Shown here piece by piece: positions 44,759 to 52,930 of a stretch of 64,000 nt of DNA (its first letter is position 1; every line of letters begins with the position of its first letter). The DNA lies in contig DXGH01000057.1 in NCBI GenBank assembly GCA_019114005.1, positions 1 through 64,000 on the forward strand. Reading direction: 5' to 3'. A program made the position numbers and the translations under genes. This DNA is from Candidatus Acetatifactor stercoripullorum. GTDB taxonomy: Bacteria; Bacillota; Clostridia; Lachnospirales; Lachnospiraceae. The notes below the pieces were generated by a model that was given only the letters and a program-made list of their open reading frames with translations, was not told where the DNA came from and searched no databases.

Positions 44759-45631
44759 ATGAACGCAGGAGATATTGCCTTTCCCCATCTGGGGATATAT
44801 TTGGAAAACGTGCCGAAATCATTCACCGTGTTTGGATTTTCCATTGCTTTTTACGGTGTGATTATAGGCATCGGGGTGCTGGCCGGCATACTGATGGCAG
44901 TCCACCAGGCCAAGATAACGGGACAAAACCCGGATATATATTGGGATTTTGCCATTTATGCCGTGATTTTTTCCGTGATTGGCGCGCGCCTTTATTACGT
45001 GATCTTTTCCTGGGATAACTATAAGAATGATCTGCTCAGTATATTCAATACCAGAAAGGGAGGCATGGCCATCTACGGGGGCGTCATTGCAGCCTTTCTT
45101 ACGCTTTTTATTTATTGCAGGGTAAAGAAGCTAAATCCCTTTCAGATTGGTGATACCTGTATGCCGGGACTGATTTTGGGACAGGTGATCGGACGCTGGG
45201 GAAATTTCATGAACAGAGAGGCCTTCGGAGAGTATACGGACAGCCTCTTTGCCATGCGTCTGCCCATTGAAGCGGTGCGGAGCAGTGATATTTCGGAGAA
45301 TATTGCAGCGCATATTGTGGAAGGGATCAATTACATTCAGGTGCATCCCACCTTTCTTTATGAGAGCGTCTGGAATCTGATGATCCTGATTCTGATGCTC
45401 TGTTATAGAAAGCACAAAAAATTTCAGGGGGAAATGTGTCTGTTTTATCTGGGGGGCTATGGACTGGGGAGATTTTTCATTGAAGGTCTGCGCACGGATC
45501 AGCTGCTGATACCGGGCACGGATTTGGCCGTTTCCCAGATTCTGGCATTGTGCATGTTTGTTTTTTCCGTGATTGCGGATGTAGTTATTCGGTTCAGGAT
45601 AAATAAGAAAGAAAAACAAAAAAATTTTTAA
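44759..45631 (+). CDS. lgt: Prolipoprotein diacylglyceryl transferase Lgt
   Basis: Membrane enzyme of 290 residues with about seven helices. The signature GRWGNFMNREAFG (RxGNxxNxExxG type) lies near residue 145. It moves diacylglyceryl from phosphatidylglycerol to the lipobox Cys of lipoproteins such as PstS. The ATG at 44759 has AGAGG at a good distance (a TTG at 44753 is unlikely). It ends before a strong terminator at 45711. Confidence 0.94.
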   Translation: MNAGDIAFPHLGIYLENVPKSFTVFGFSIAFYGVIIGIGVLAGILMAVHQAKITGQNPDIYWDFAIYAVIFSVIGARLYYVIFSWDNYKNDLLSIFNTRKGGMAIYGGVIAAFLTLFIYCRVKKLNPFQIGDTCMPGLILGQVIGRWGNFMNREAFGEYTDSLFAMRLPIEAVRSSDISENIAAHIVEGINYIQVHPTFLYESVWNLMILILMLCYRKHKKFQGEMCLFYLGGYGLGRFFIEGLRTDQLLIPGTDLAVSQILALCMFVFSVIADVVIRFRINKKEKQKNF

Positions 45632-45652
45632 GAAATCTTAAGAAAATAAAAT

Positions 45653-45680
45653 GAGACAAAAAAGACATATCTGGTAGAAT
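45653..45680 (+). promoter_or_regulatory. Possible promoter just before a terminator
   Basis: GAGACA (45653-45658), 16 bases, TAGAAT (45675-45680), located about 65 bases before the end of the following terminator. It may be chance, or drive a short leader. Confidence 0.3.
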
Positions 45681-45710
45681 GGATTTTTTGAACATACAAT
45701 ATCTTGTATA

Positions 45711-45745
45711 AAAGCGCCTTGCAGGCATCTGCAAGGCGCTTTTTT
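45711..45745 (+). terminator. Strong terminator after lgt
   Basis: AAAGCGCCTTGCA (45711-45723) pairs with TGCAAGGCGCTTT (45730-45742) around a six-base loop, followed by T to 45745. Confidence 0.9.
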
Positions 45746-45776
45746 GCGCGCTTTGTGTCAAAACTTTCTGGTTGAT

Positions 45777-45856
45777 TTGGCTTGTAAAATACAGTATTTT
45801 ATATTAAAATCAATAGTAAAAGTGGGTGAAAGTGGTACGAAGTGTCATAAAGTGGT
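45777..45856 (+). promoter_or_regulatory. mraZ promoter and MraZ-box repeats
   Basis: TTGGCT (45777-45782), 17 bases, TATATT (45800-45805) forms a likely promoter. Downstream four GTGGN-type boxes (GTGGG 45822, GTGGT 45832, GTGTC 45842, GTGGT 45852) occur at an exact 10-base period. Direct repeats with this core and spacing are the known binding site of MraZ, which represses its own operon. The third box is the weakest match. Confidence 0.75.
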
Positions 45857-45889
45857 AATATACACCTGCTTTTGACTGGTGGTGATGGT

Positions 45890-46321
45890 ATGTTCATGAG
45901 TGAGTATAACCATACGGTAGACGCCAAGGGCCGCTTGATCATCCCCTCTAAGTTCCGTGAAGCTCTGGGAGAAGAGTTTGTGGTTTCAAAGGGAATGGAC
46001 GGCTGTCTGTTTGTGTACGCAAATGACGATTGGAACGCTTTTGAACAAAAGCTGACCTCACTGCCATTGATTAATAAGGAAGCGAGACAGTTTGCACGAT
46101 TCTTTCTGGCAGGAGCTGCCACGGTGGAATTGGACAAGCAGGGCAGAATACTATTGCCGGCAGCCTTAAGGGAGTTTGCCGGTTTGGATAAAGACGTAGT
46201 ACTGGTTGGCGTGGGGAGCCGCATCGAAATCTGGAGCAGGGAAAAGTGGGAGGACATGAACGCAGATGCGGATATGGATGACATCGCCTCTGCCATGGAA
46301 GGACTGGGACTTACCATCTGA
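45890..46321 (+). CDS. mraZ: Transcriptional regulator MraZ
   Basis: Protein of 143 residues made of two repeated AbrB-like halves, each with the DxxGR motif ([17 protein letters not shown] and [16 protein letters not shown]). The start MFMSEYNH at ATG 45890 matches known MraZ starts and has GGTGGTGATGGT before it. It controls the division and cell-wall operon through the boxes upstream. Its stop is joined to the next gene. Confidence 0.93.
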   Translation: MFMSEYNHTVDAKGRLIIPSKFREALGEEFVVSKGMDGCLFVYANDDWNAFEQKLTSLPLINKEARQFARFFLAGAATVELDKQGRILLPAALREFAGLDKDVVLVGVGSRIEIWSREKWEDMNADADMDDIASAMEGLGLTI

Positions 46322-46347
46322 TGACGGCAGATAAAAGGGAGGTGCCT

Positions 46348-47289
46348 ATGGAATTTTCACATTATTCGGTGTTGCTTTCGGAAACGGTGGAAGGGCTGAA
46401 CATAAACCCGGACGGCATCTATGTGGATGGCACTCTGGGAGGGGGCGGACATGCTCTGGAAATCTGCAGGCACCTTAAGAGGGGGCATCTGTATGGCATT
46501 GATCAGGACGATGCAGCCATTGCAGCCGCAGAACGCAGGCTTTCAGAGTTTCAGGACAAGGTTACCATTCTCAGAGACAACTACTGCAATGCCAGAGCGG
46601 CGCTTTCGGCCCTGGGAGTAAAAAAGGTGGATGGAATGGTGCTTGACTTAGGGGTTTCCTCCCATCAGTTTGACCAGGCGGAGCGAGGATTTTCCTATCG
46701 GTTTGACGCGCCCCTGGACATGCGTATGGACAGACGAAAGACCCTGACGGCCAGAGACATCGTAAACAATTATTCAGAGCAGGAGCTTTTCCATATTATC
46801 AGGGATTACGGAGAGGATCCCTTTGCGAAGAATATTGCCAAGCATATTGTGAAGGCAAGAGAACAGGGGCCTGTGGAGACCACCTATCAGCTCAACGAGA
46901 TTATAAAGGCAGCCATCCCCGCGAAGATGCGGCAGAAGGGCCATCCCTCCAAGCAGACCTTTCAGGCCCTGCGCATTGAGTGCAACAGAGAGCTGGAGGT
47001 GCTTAAGAATTCTCTGGATGACTTTATTGATCTGTTGAATCCGGGAGGGCGGCTCTGCATTATTACCTTTCATTCCCTGGAGGACAGAATCGTCAAGACT
47101 GCATTTAAGAGAAATGAAAATCCCTGTACCTGCCCGCCGGAGTTTCCGGTGTGTGTGTGCGGAAAAAAATCCAGGGGAAAAGTAATCACGAGAAAACCCA
47201 TTCTTCCCGGGGAGCAGGAGCTTTTGCAGAATGCGCGCTCTAAGAGTGCAAAGCTGAGAGTGTTTGAGAAGGGGAAGGAAGAAATATAG
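46348..47289 (+). CDS. rsmH: 16S rRNA m4C1402 methyltransferase RsmH
   Basis: Protein of 313 residues from ATG 46348, with GGGAGGTGCC upstream (an ATG at 46321 overlapping the mraZ stop is possible but has no such site). Start [18 protein letters not shown]-binding [11 protein letters not shown] near residue 30, [13 protein letters not shown], and [10 protein letters not shown] late in the protein are characteristic. It methylates C1402 of 16S rRNA. A small Cys cluster ([14 protein letters not shown]) sits near the C-terminus as in many relatives. Confidence 0.94.
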   Translation: MEFSHYSVLLSETVEGLNINPDGIYVDGTLGGGGHALEICRHLKRGHLYGIDQDDAAIAAAERRLSEFQDKVTILRDNYCNARAALSALGVKKVDGMVLDLGVSSHQFDQAERGFSYRFDAPLDMRMDRRKTLTARDIVNNYSEQELFHIIRDYGEDPFAKNIAKHIVKAREQGPVETTYQLNEIIKAAIPAKMRQKGHPSKQTFQALRIECNRELEVLKNSLDDFIDLLNPGGRLCIITFHSLEDRIVKTAFKRNENPCTCPPEFPVCVCGKKSRGKVITRKPILPGEQELLQNARSKSAKLRVFEKGKEEI

Positions 47290-47310
47290 GCAAAAAGGCG
47301 GATAGTTGAT

Positions 47311-47820
47311 ATGGCGCAGACGGCAAGAAGAAACACAACCTATACAAACAGAAATAGAGGAACCGGACAGAAAACAGGAAGGGCACAGGGCTCTTATGTG
47401 TACGGAAATACTGCGCGTAAGCTTGATCTCCAGAGACAGCTTGAAGAGCAGCCTAAAAGACAGCTCAGCCATGAGGTCAGAAAGAACAGGGACAAGGCCA
47501 GACACATGAATTTTGGCTATGTGGTATTTCTGGTGGCAGCGCTGTGTGCGGCAGCCTTTGTTTTGGTGAATTACATACAGATGCAGGCGGAGCTTACAAA
47601 CAAGGTAGAAAATATTGCATCCCTGGAGAGTGAGCTGAATTCCAAGAAACTTGCCAATGATGAGGAGTACAGCAGGATTACCAGCAGCGTGGACTTGGAG
47701 GAAATCAAGCGCGCGGCCATAGGGGAGCTGGGAATGACCTATGCGAAGGAGGGACAGATTATCATGTATACCGCAGAGGGAAATGACTCCATGCGCAAGG
47801 TGTCGGAAAGCGGTAATTAG
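47311..47820 (+). CDS. ftsL: FtsL-like cell division protein
   Basis: Bitopic protein of 169 residues. A basic cytoplasmic N-terminal tail of about 65 residues precedes one membrane helix at about 68-90, and then a coiled coil (ELTNKVENIASLESELNSKK) on the outer side. Sequence similarity in this family is low; the call rests on topology and on its place between rsmH and a class B PBP, where ftsL is expected. It would form the FtsL-FtsB-FtsQ scaffold of the divisome. Confidence 0.78.
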   Translation: MAQTARRNTTYTNRNRGTGQKTGRAQGSYVYGNTARKLDLQRQLEEQPKRQLSHEVRKNRDKARHMNFGYVVFLVAALCAAAFVLVNYIQMQAELTNKVENIASLESELNSKKLANDEEYSRITSSVDLEEIKRAAIGELGMTYAKEGQIIMYTAEGNDSMRKVSESGN

Positions 47821-47829
47821 AGGTGCACA

Positions 47830-50106
47830 GTGAAGGAACAAAAAGCAAAGAAACCGCAGAAATTTTCCATAAAAATGCAGAAGAAGCTGGTGGTACTTTT
47901 CCTGTTTGTACTGCTGGCTTTTGCAGGCTTAAGCGTAAGGCTGATCTGGATTACCAGAGAAAACGGAACCCAGTATCAAAAGCAGGTGCTTTCCCAGCAG
48001 CGCTATGATTCCACCACAATTCCCTTCAGACGGGGAGATATTGTGGATGCCAAGGGCACAAAGCTGGCTGTCAGCGAAAAGGTGTATAACCTGGTCATTG
48101 ACGCAAAGGTGATGCTGGACAGAGAGGAATATTTGGAGCCCACCTTGCAGGCGCTGGGAGAAAATTTTGATCTGGACATGAGCGCTATCAGAGAGTATGT
48201 GACTACCCATGAGAATTCCTCCTGGTATGTGCCCCTTCGCCAGCTTTCCTATGAGGAGATCAGCGGATTTCAGGCGGCCGCTCTGGAAAATTCCAATATC
48301 AGGGGCGTGTGGTTTGAAGAGGAATACAAGAGAGTTTATCCCAATGGCTCCCTGGCGGCGGATGTGATTGGCTTTACCACCACGGACAACGTGGGAACCT
48401 ACGGCCTGGAGGAGTATTATAACGATACGCTAAACGGCATCAACGGCAGAGAGTATGGCTATCTCAATGACGATTCCAATCTGGAGAGAACCATCAAGGC
48501 AGCAGTGGACGGAAATACCATACACAGCACGCTGGATGCGAATATTCAGAGCATTGTGGAAAAATATTTAAAGCAATTCAACGAAGAATACAAGGATGCG
48601 GTGCGGGAAGGAAACGGCGCAGAAAATCTTGGCTGCATTATCATGGAGGTGGACACGGGAAATATTCTGGCTATGGCAAGCTATCCCACCTATGATCTGA
48701 ATGATGTGAGAAATACAGACAGTCTGCTGGGTTCCATCAAGGTGGAGCAGATCACCAACGCAAACGGATACTACGAGATTCACAAGACTGATACGGTGAT
48801 TAATGAAGAGACCCTTGCCGCCATGAGTGAGGACGAAATTTACCTGAATCTGAATAATCTGTGGAAAAACTTCTGTATTACCACCACCTACGAGCCAGGC
48901 TCTACCGCAAAGCCCTTTACGGTGGCAGCGGCCCTTGAGGACGGCTCCATCACGGCAAACAGCACCTTTGAATGCAACGGCGCCTTAGAGGTAGGAGGAC
49001 ATAGGATCAAATGCCACAGCTACGCCAGGGGAGGGGACGGCATTGTAAGCGTCCAGGATTCCATAGCCTGGTCCTGCAATGTGGCCCTTATGAAAATCGG
49101 ACAGGCAATGGGCGTGGAGGAATTCTGCAGATTCCAGCAGATATTTAATTTCGGGCTGAAAACCAATGTGGATTTGGCCGGAGAGGCCAGAACAGTCAGC
49201 CTGATTTATACGGCGGAGGATATGGGAAGCGCGGATCTGGCAACCAATTCCTTCGGGCAGAATTTTAACGTGACCATGATTCAAATGATCACAGGCTTTT
49301 GCTCCCTGATCAACGGCGGCTATTATTATGAGCCCCATATGGTGTACAAGGTTACCAATGCAAGCGGCGCTACCGTACAAAACATTGAGCCGCGGGTATT
49401 AAAGCAGGTGGTATCCGAATCCACCTCGGAGTTAATCAGGCAGTACTGCCGGGCCGTTGTCATGGAGGAGGGCGGAGACCTGCGGACGGGAAAAACCGCC
49501 AGACCTGCAGGCTATGCCATCGGGGGAAAGACGGGAACGGCGGAGACCATCGATGAAAACACGCACAAGCGCTCTGAGGACGAATATGTGGTTTCCTTTA
49601 TCGGCTATGCTCCTGCGGATGACCCAGAGATTGCCATCTATGTAGTGGTGGACAGACCCAATGCAAAGCAGCAGGATGACGCCAAATTTGCAACGGGCAT
49701 CGTGAGGGATATTTTGACAGAAGTGCTTCCCTACCTGAATATTTTCATGACGGAGGAGCTGAGCGAGGAGGAGATTGCAGAGTTGAATGAGAAGCAGCTG
49801 GAGATCACCACCCAGTATACCCAGACTCCCGAGGAGGACGCTCTGGAGGACGCCCAGGACGGGGAAAGCGGTGAGGAAAATCCCCAGGACGGTACGGCAG
49901 AAGGGGAAAACGGGGAGGAGCCTGTGTGGATGAGCTATCCCGTTGACCCTGAAACGGGATATCGGGTAAACCCTGAGACCGGACAGAAAATTGATGAAGA
50001 GACGGGAGAGGTAATCGACCCGGATGAGTCGGCGCTGGGGACGGACGGGCCGGTAAATGAAAATCTGATAAACCCGGACAGCAGCCAGGATACAGGAGAG
50101 CCTTAA
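47830..50106 (+). CDS. Class B penicillin-binding protein, FtsI/PBP2-like
   Basis: Transpeptidase of 758 residues. One membrane helix at about 17-38, a PBP dimerisation domain with FRRGDIVDAKGTKLA, then the catalytic domain with S-T-A-K near residue 357, SCN near 414 and KTGTA near 566. The end (from ~650) is an acidic, proline- and glycine-rich extension with repeated DPETG-type units, of unknown role. The start is a GTG with AGGTG upstream. It probably is the divisome transpeptidase, given its place after ftsL. Confidence 0.9.
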   Translation: MKEQKAKKPQKFSIKMQKKLVVLFLFVLLAFAGLSVRLIWITRENGTQYQKQVLSQQRYDSTTIPFRRGDIVDAKGTKLAVSEKVYNLVIDAKVMLDREEYLEPTLQALGENFDLDMSAIREYVTTHENSSWYVPLRQLSYEEISGFQAAALENSNIRGVWFEEEYKRVYPNGSLAADVIGFTTTDNVGTYGLEEYYNDTLNGINGREYGYLNDDSNLERTIKAAVDGNTIHSTLDANIQSIVEKYLKQFNEEYKDAVREGNGAENLGCIIMEVDTGNILAMASYPTYDLNDVRNTDSLLGSIKVEQITNANGYYEIHKTDTVINEETLAAMSEDEIYLNLNNLWKNFCITTTYEPGSTAKPFTVAAALEDGSITANSTFECNGALEVGGHRIKCHSYARGGDGIVSVQDSIAWSCNVALMKIGQAMGVEEFCRFQQIFNFGLKTNVDLAGEARTVSLIYTAEDMGSADLATNSFGQNFNVTMIQMITGFCSLINGGYYYEPHMVYKVTNASGATVQNIEPRVLKQVVSESTSELIRQYCRAVVMEEGGDLRTGKTARPAGYAIGGKTGTAETIDENTHKRSEDEYVVSFIGYAPADDPEIAIYVVVDRPNAKQQDDAKFATGIVRDILTEVLPYLNIFMTEELSEEEIAELNEKQLEITTQYTQTPEEDALEDAQDGESGEENPQDGTAEGENGEEPVWMSYPVDPETGYRVNPETGQKIDEETGEVIDPDESALGTDGPVNENLINPDSSQDTGEP

Positions 50107-50129
50107 AAAGCAATCCCGTGCCAAAAGGT

Positions 50130-50203
50130 CATACGAAAGATTGAATAACCTCATAAAATTGGGAATACAGTGTATTAAAGCCCTTTTTATGAGGTTTCGT
50201 ATG
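50130..50203 (+). promoter_or_regulatory. Hairpin covering the ribosome binding site of the next PBP gene
   Basis: CATACGAAA (50130-50138) and CCTCATAAAA (50149-50158) pair in order with TTTCGTATG (50195-50203) and TTTTATGAGG (50185-50194). The right arm includes the GAGG site and the ATG at 50201, so pairing would hide the start from ribosomes. Confidence 0.5.
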
Positions 50204-51934
50204 CTTACGAACAATAACAAAATATTTCATAGAAAAAAAATCACAGTGGTATTTTTTATCTGTGCCGGGGTATTTCTTCTTTTGTTTGCCAGATTGGTAT
50301 ATCTGATGGTGTGGCGGGCCGACCATTATTCCCAGCTGGCGGATGAACTGCACGAAAGAGAGCGGAGCATCAAGGCGGCCAGAGGAAGGATATTGGACCG
50401 CAATCAGACGGTGTTAGCGGATAATAAGACGGTCTGTACCGTATCTGTGATACATAATCAGGTGGAGGAGCCGAAGGAGGTGATCGAAGTACTCAGCAGA
50501 GAGCTTGGGCTGTCGGAGGAATACGTCAGGAAAAGAGTGGAGAAATATTCTTCCATTGAGCGCATCAAAAGCAATGTGGACAAAGACGTAGGGGACAAAA
50601 TCCGGGAATATGATCTGGCCGGGGTGAAGGTGGATGAGGATTATAAGCGCTATTACCCTTATGGAGAGCTTGCCAGCAAGGTGCTTGGCTTTACAGGGGG
50701 AGACAATCAGGGAATCATCGGACTGGAGGTGGTTTATGAGGAAATTCTGAAGGGAGAACCGGGCACTATACTGACGGTGACGGATGCAAAGGGTATAGAG
50801 GTGGAAACCTCGGGAGAGCGGCGCATTGAACCCATTAGCGGAAGTGATCTTGTGATCAGCATGGATGTAAACATTCAGTCCTATGCCACCCAGCTGGCAA
50901 GGCAGGCCATGGCCGCCAAGGAGGCGGACAGTGTATCCATCCTGGTCATGAATCCAAAGAACGGGGAAATGCTGGCTATGGTAAATGTGCCGGAGTTTGA
51001 TTTGAATGCTCCCTATGAAATTTCAGATGCGGGAGAGAACCTGACTGATGAGGAAAAGCAGAATCTTTTGAATGCTGTCTGGAGAAACGGCTGTATCAAC
51101 GATACCTATGAACCGGGCTCTACCTTCAAGATTGTGACGGCAGCCGCCGGGCTGGAGGAAGGGGTGGTGACGCCGGAGAGCACCTTCAGCTGTCCGGGAT
51201 TTATCCTGGTGGACGACAGGAAAATCCGCTGCCATAAGGTGGCCGGACATGGAGCGGAGACCTTTGTTCAGGCCACCATGAATTCCTGCAATCCAGTTTT
51301 TATCACTGTGGGGCTCAGACTGGGGGTGGACAATTATTACAAGTACTTTGAACAGTTTGGCCTGATGCAGAAAACGGGAATCGACCTTCCCGGGGAGGCC
51401 GGAACCATCATGCACAAAAAGGAGGATATGGGAAATGTGGAGCTGGCAACAGTAGCCTTTGGCCAGTCCTTCCAGATCACTCCCATACAGCTGCTTACCA
51501 CCGCTTCTTCTATTATAAATGGAGGAAACAGAGTGACGCCCCATTTTGGGGTAAAGACACTGAACGAGGAAGGAGAGGTGCTTTCGGTTTTGGAGTATCC
51601 TGTTACCGAAGGCATTGTGTCGGAGGAAACCAGCGCCATTATGAGGAATATGCTGGAAATGGTAGTATCGCAAGGGTCCGGTAAAAACGGCGGGATCGAA
51701 GGCTTCCGCATCGGAGGGAAAACGGCCACCAGTCAGACACTTCCCAGGGACAGCGGACGTTATATCGCTTCCTTTATCGGATTTGCACCTGCAGACGATC
51801 CACAGGTCATCGCCCTGGCCATTGTAAACAACCCTCAGGGCGTTTATTACGGAGGACAGGTGGCGGCGCCCATTGTACGCCAGCTTTTTGAAAATATTCT
51901 TCCGTATTTGGGGATAATGGGGTATAATCAATGA
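50201..51934 (+). CDS. Class B penicillin-binding protein, SpoVD-like
   Basis: Transpeptidase of 577 residues. A basic N-terminus and membrane helix at about 14-35, the dimerisation domain with AARGRILDRNQTVLA, and the catalytic domain with S-T-F-K near residue 306 and SCN near 361. The third box reads GGKTATSQ near residue 506, thus KTA in place of the usual KTG. Start ATG 50201 is chosen for GAGG upstream, with other in-frame ATGs at 50189 and 50141. No PASTA domain is present. It is probably the sporulation or second septal PBP and lies beside mraY. Confidence 0.86.
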   Translation: MLTNNNKIFHRKKITVVFFICAGVFLLLFARLVYLMVWRADHYSQLADELHERERSIKAARGRILDRNQTVLADNKTVCTVSVIHNQVEEPKEVIEVLSRELGLSEEYVRKRVEKYSSIERIKSNVDKDVGDKIREYDLAGVKVDEDYKRYYPYGELASKVLGFTGGDNQGIIGLEVVYEEILKGEPGTILTVTDAKGIEVETSGERRIEPISGSDLVISMDVNIQSYATQLARQAMAAKEADSVSILVMNPKNGEMLAMVNVPEFDLNAPYEISDAGENLTDEEKQNLLNAVWRNGCINDTYEPGSTFKIVTAAAGLEEGVVTPESTFSCPGFILVDDRKIRCHKVAGHGAETFVQATMNSCNPVFITVGLRLGVDNYYKYFEQFGLMQKTGIDLPGEAGTIMHKKEDMGNVELATVAFGQSFQITPIQLLTTASSIINGGNRVTPHFGVKTLNEEGEVLSVLEYPVTEGIVSEETSAIMRNMLEMVVSQGSGKNGGIEGFRIGGKTATSQTLPRDSGRYIASFIGFAPADDPQVIALAIVNNPQGVYYGGQVAAPIVRQLFENILPYLGIMGYNQ

Positions 51935-51946
51935 AAGGATCAGGCT

Positions 51947-52903
51947 ATGAGCAATACCAGTGTTGTATCGGTAATCGTATCCTTTGCCATCAGCGCGGCG
52001 GCAGGACCGATTGTGATTCCTTTTTTACGGAAGCTTAAATGCGGCCAGACCGTCAGGGACGACGGGCCGAAAACACATCTGAAAAAAACAGGGACGCCCA
52101 CCATGGGCGGCATACTGATCCTTTTGAGTGTGGTGGTGACCACTCTCTTTTCCATAGAGGAATATCCAGAGACGGCGCCGGTTTTGTTTCTCACGGTAGG
52201 CTTTGGGCTGGTAGGCTTTCTGGATGATTATATCAAGGTGGTGTGCAGGCGTTCCACAGGTCTTTATCCATGGCAGAAGCTGGCCGGGCAGGTGGCAGTG
52301 ACGGGCGTTTTTGCTTATTATCTGCTGCATTATACGGATGTGAGTCTTGCCATGCGTCTGCCCTGGACCCAGGGCAGATACCTGGATTTAGGTATCTGGA
52401 ATCTGCCCCTCTTATTTTTTGTGGTTCTGGGCACCGTTAACGGTGCAAATTTTACGGATGGCCTGGATGGCCTGGCCGGAAGCGTAACCTTAATTATCGC
52501 CGTGTTTTTTACGGTGGTGGCTGTGGGCAGCGGCAGCGGGATTGAACCTGTGACCTGCGCCGCGGTGGGGGCTCTGATGGGCTTTCTTTTGTTTAATGTA
52601 TATCCGGCCTCTGTATTTATGGGGGATACGGGCTCCCTTGCCCTTGGAGGGTTTGTGGCCGCCTGTGGATATATGCTGCAGATGCCCTTATACATAGCCA
52701 TTGTGGGCAGCGTTTATCTTATTGAGGTGGCTTCCGTGATCCTGCAGGTAGTGTATTACAAATGCAGCGGCGGAAAAAGGCTTTTCCGCATGGCGCCCCT
52801 GCACCATCATTTTGAGCTTTGCGGCTGGTCTGAGACCAGAATCGTGGCGCTGTTTACCATTTTTACGGCGATCATGTGTCTGGCCGCATTAAAGGGATTG
52901 TAA
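51947..52903 (+). CDS. mraY: Phospho-N-acetylmuramoyl-pentapeptide transferase MraY
   Basis: Membrane enzyme of 318 residues with about ten helices. Family motifs: DDGPKTHLKKTGTPTMGG near residue 37, GFLDDYIKV, NFTDGLDGLAG near 167 with the metal-binding Asp, and APLHHHFELCGWSE near the end. It makes lipid I from UDP-MurNAc-pentapeptide and undecaprenyl phosphate. The start has AAAGGATCAGGCT upstream. Confidence 0.95.
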   Translation: MSNTSVVSVIVSFAISAAAGPIVIPFLRKLKCGQTVRDDGPKTHLKKTGTPTMGGILILLSVVVTTLFSIEEYPETAPVLFLTVGFGLVGFLDDYIKVVCRRSTGLYPWQKLAGQVAVTGVFAYYLLHYTDVSLAMRLPWTQGRYLDLGIWNLPLLFFVVLGTVNGANFTDGLDGLAGSVTLIIAVFFTVVAVGSGSGIEPVTCAAVGALMGFLLFNVYPASVFMGDTGSLALGGFVAACGYMLQMPLYIAIVGSVYLIEVASVILQVVYYKCSGGKRLFRMAPLHHHFELCGWSETRIVALFTIFTAIMCLAALKGL

Positions 52904-52930
52904 TTTACAAAACGGGTGAGGAGGAAGGAA

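Noticed and set aside
45822..45856. Possible CRISPR or tandem repeat array before mraZ
   Set aside because: The units are only 10 bases long with no spacers and match the MraZ operator pattern.
46774..47841. Open frame of 355 codons on the minus strand
   Set aside because: Antisense to rsmH and ftsL, with no ribosome binding site and a composition typical of shadow frames.
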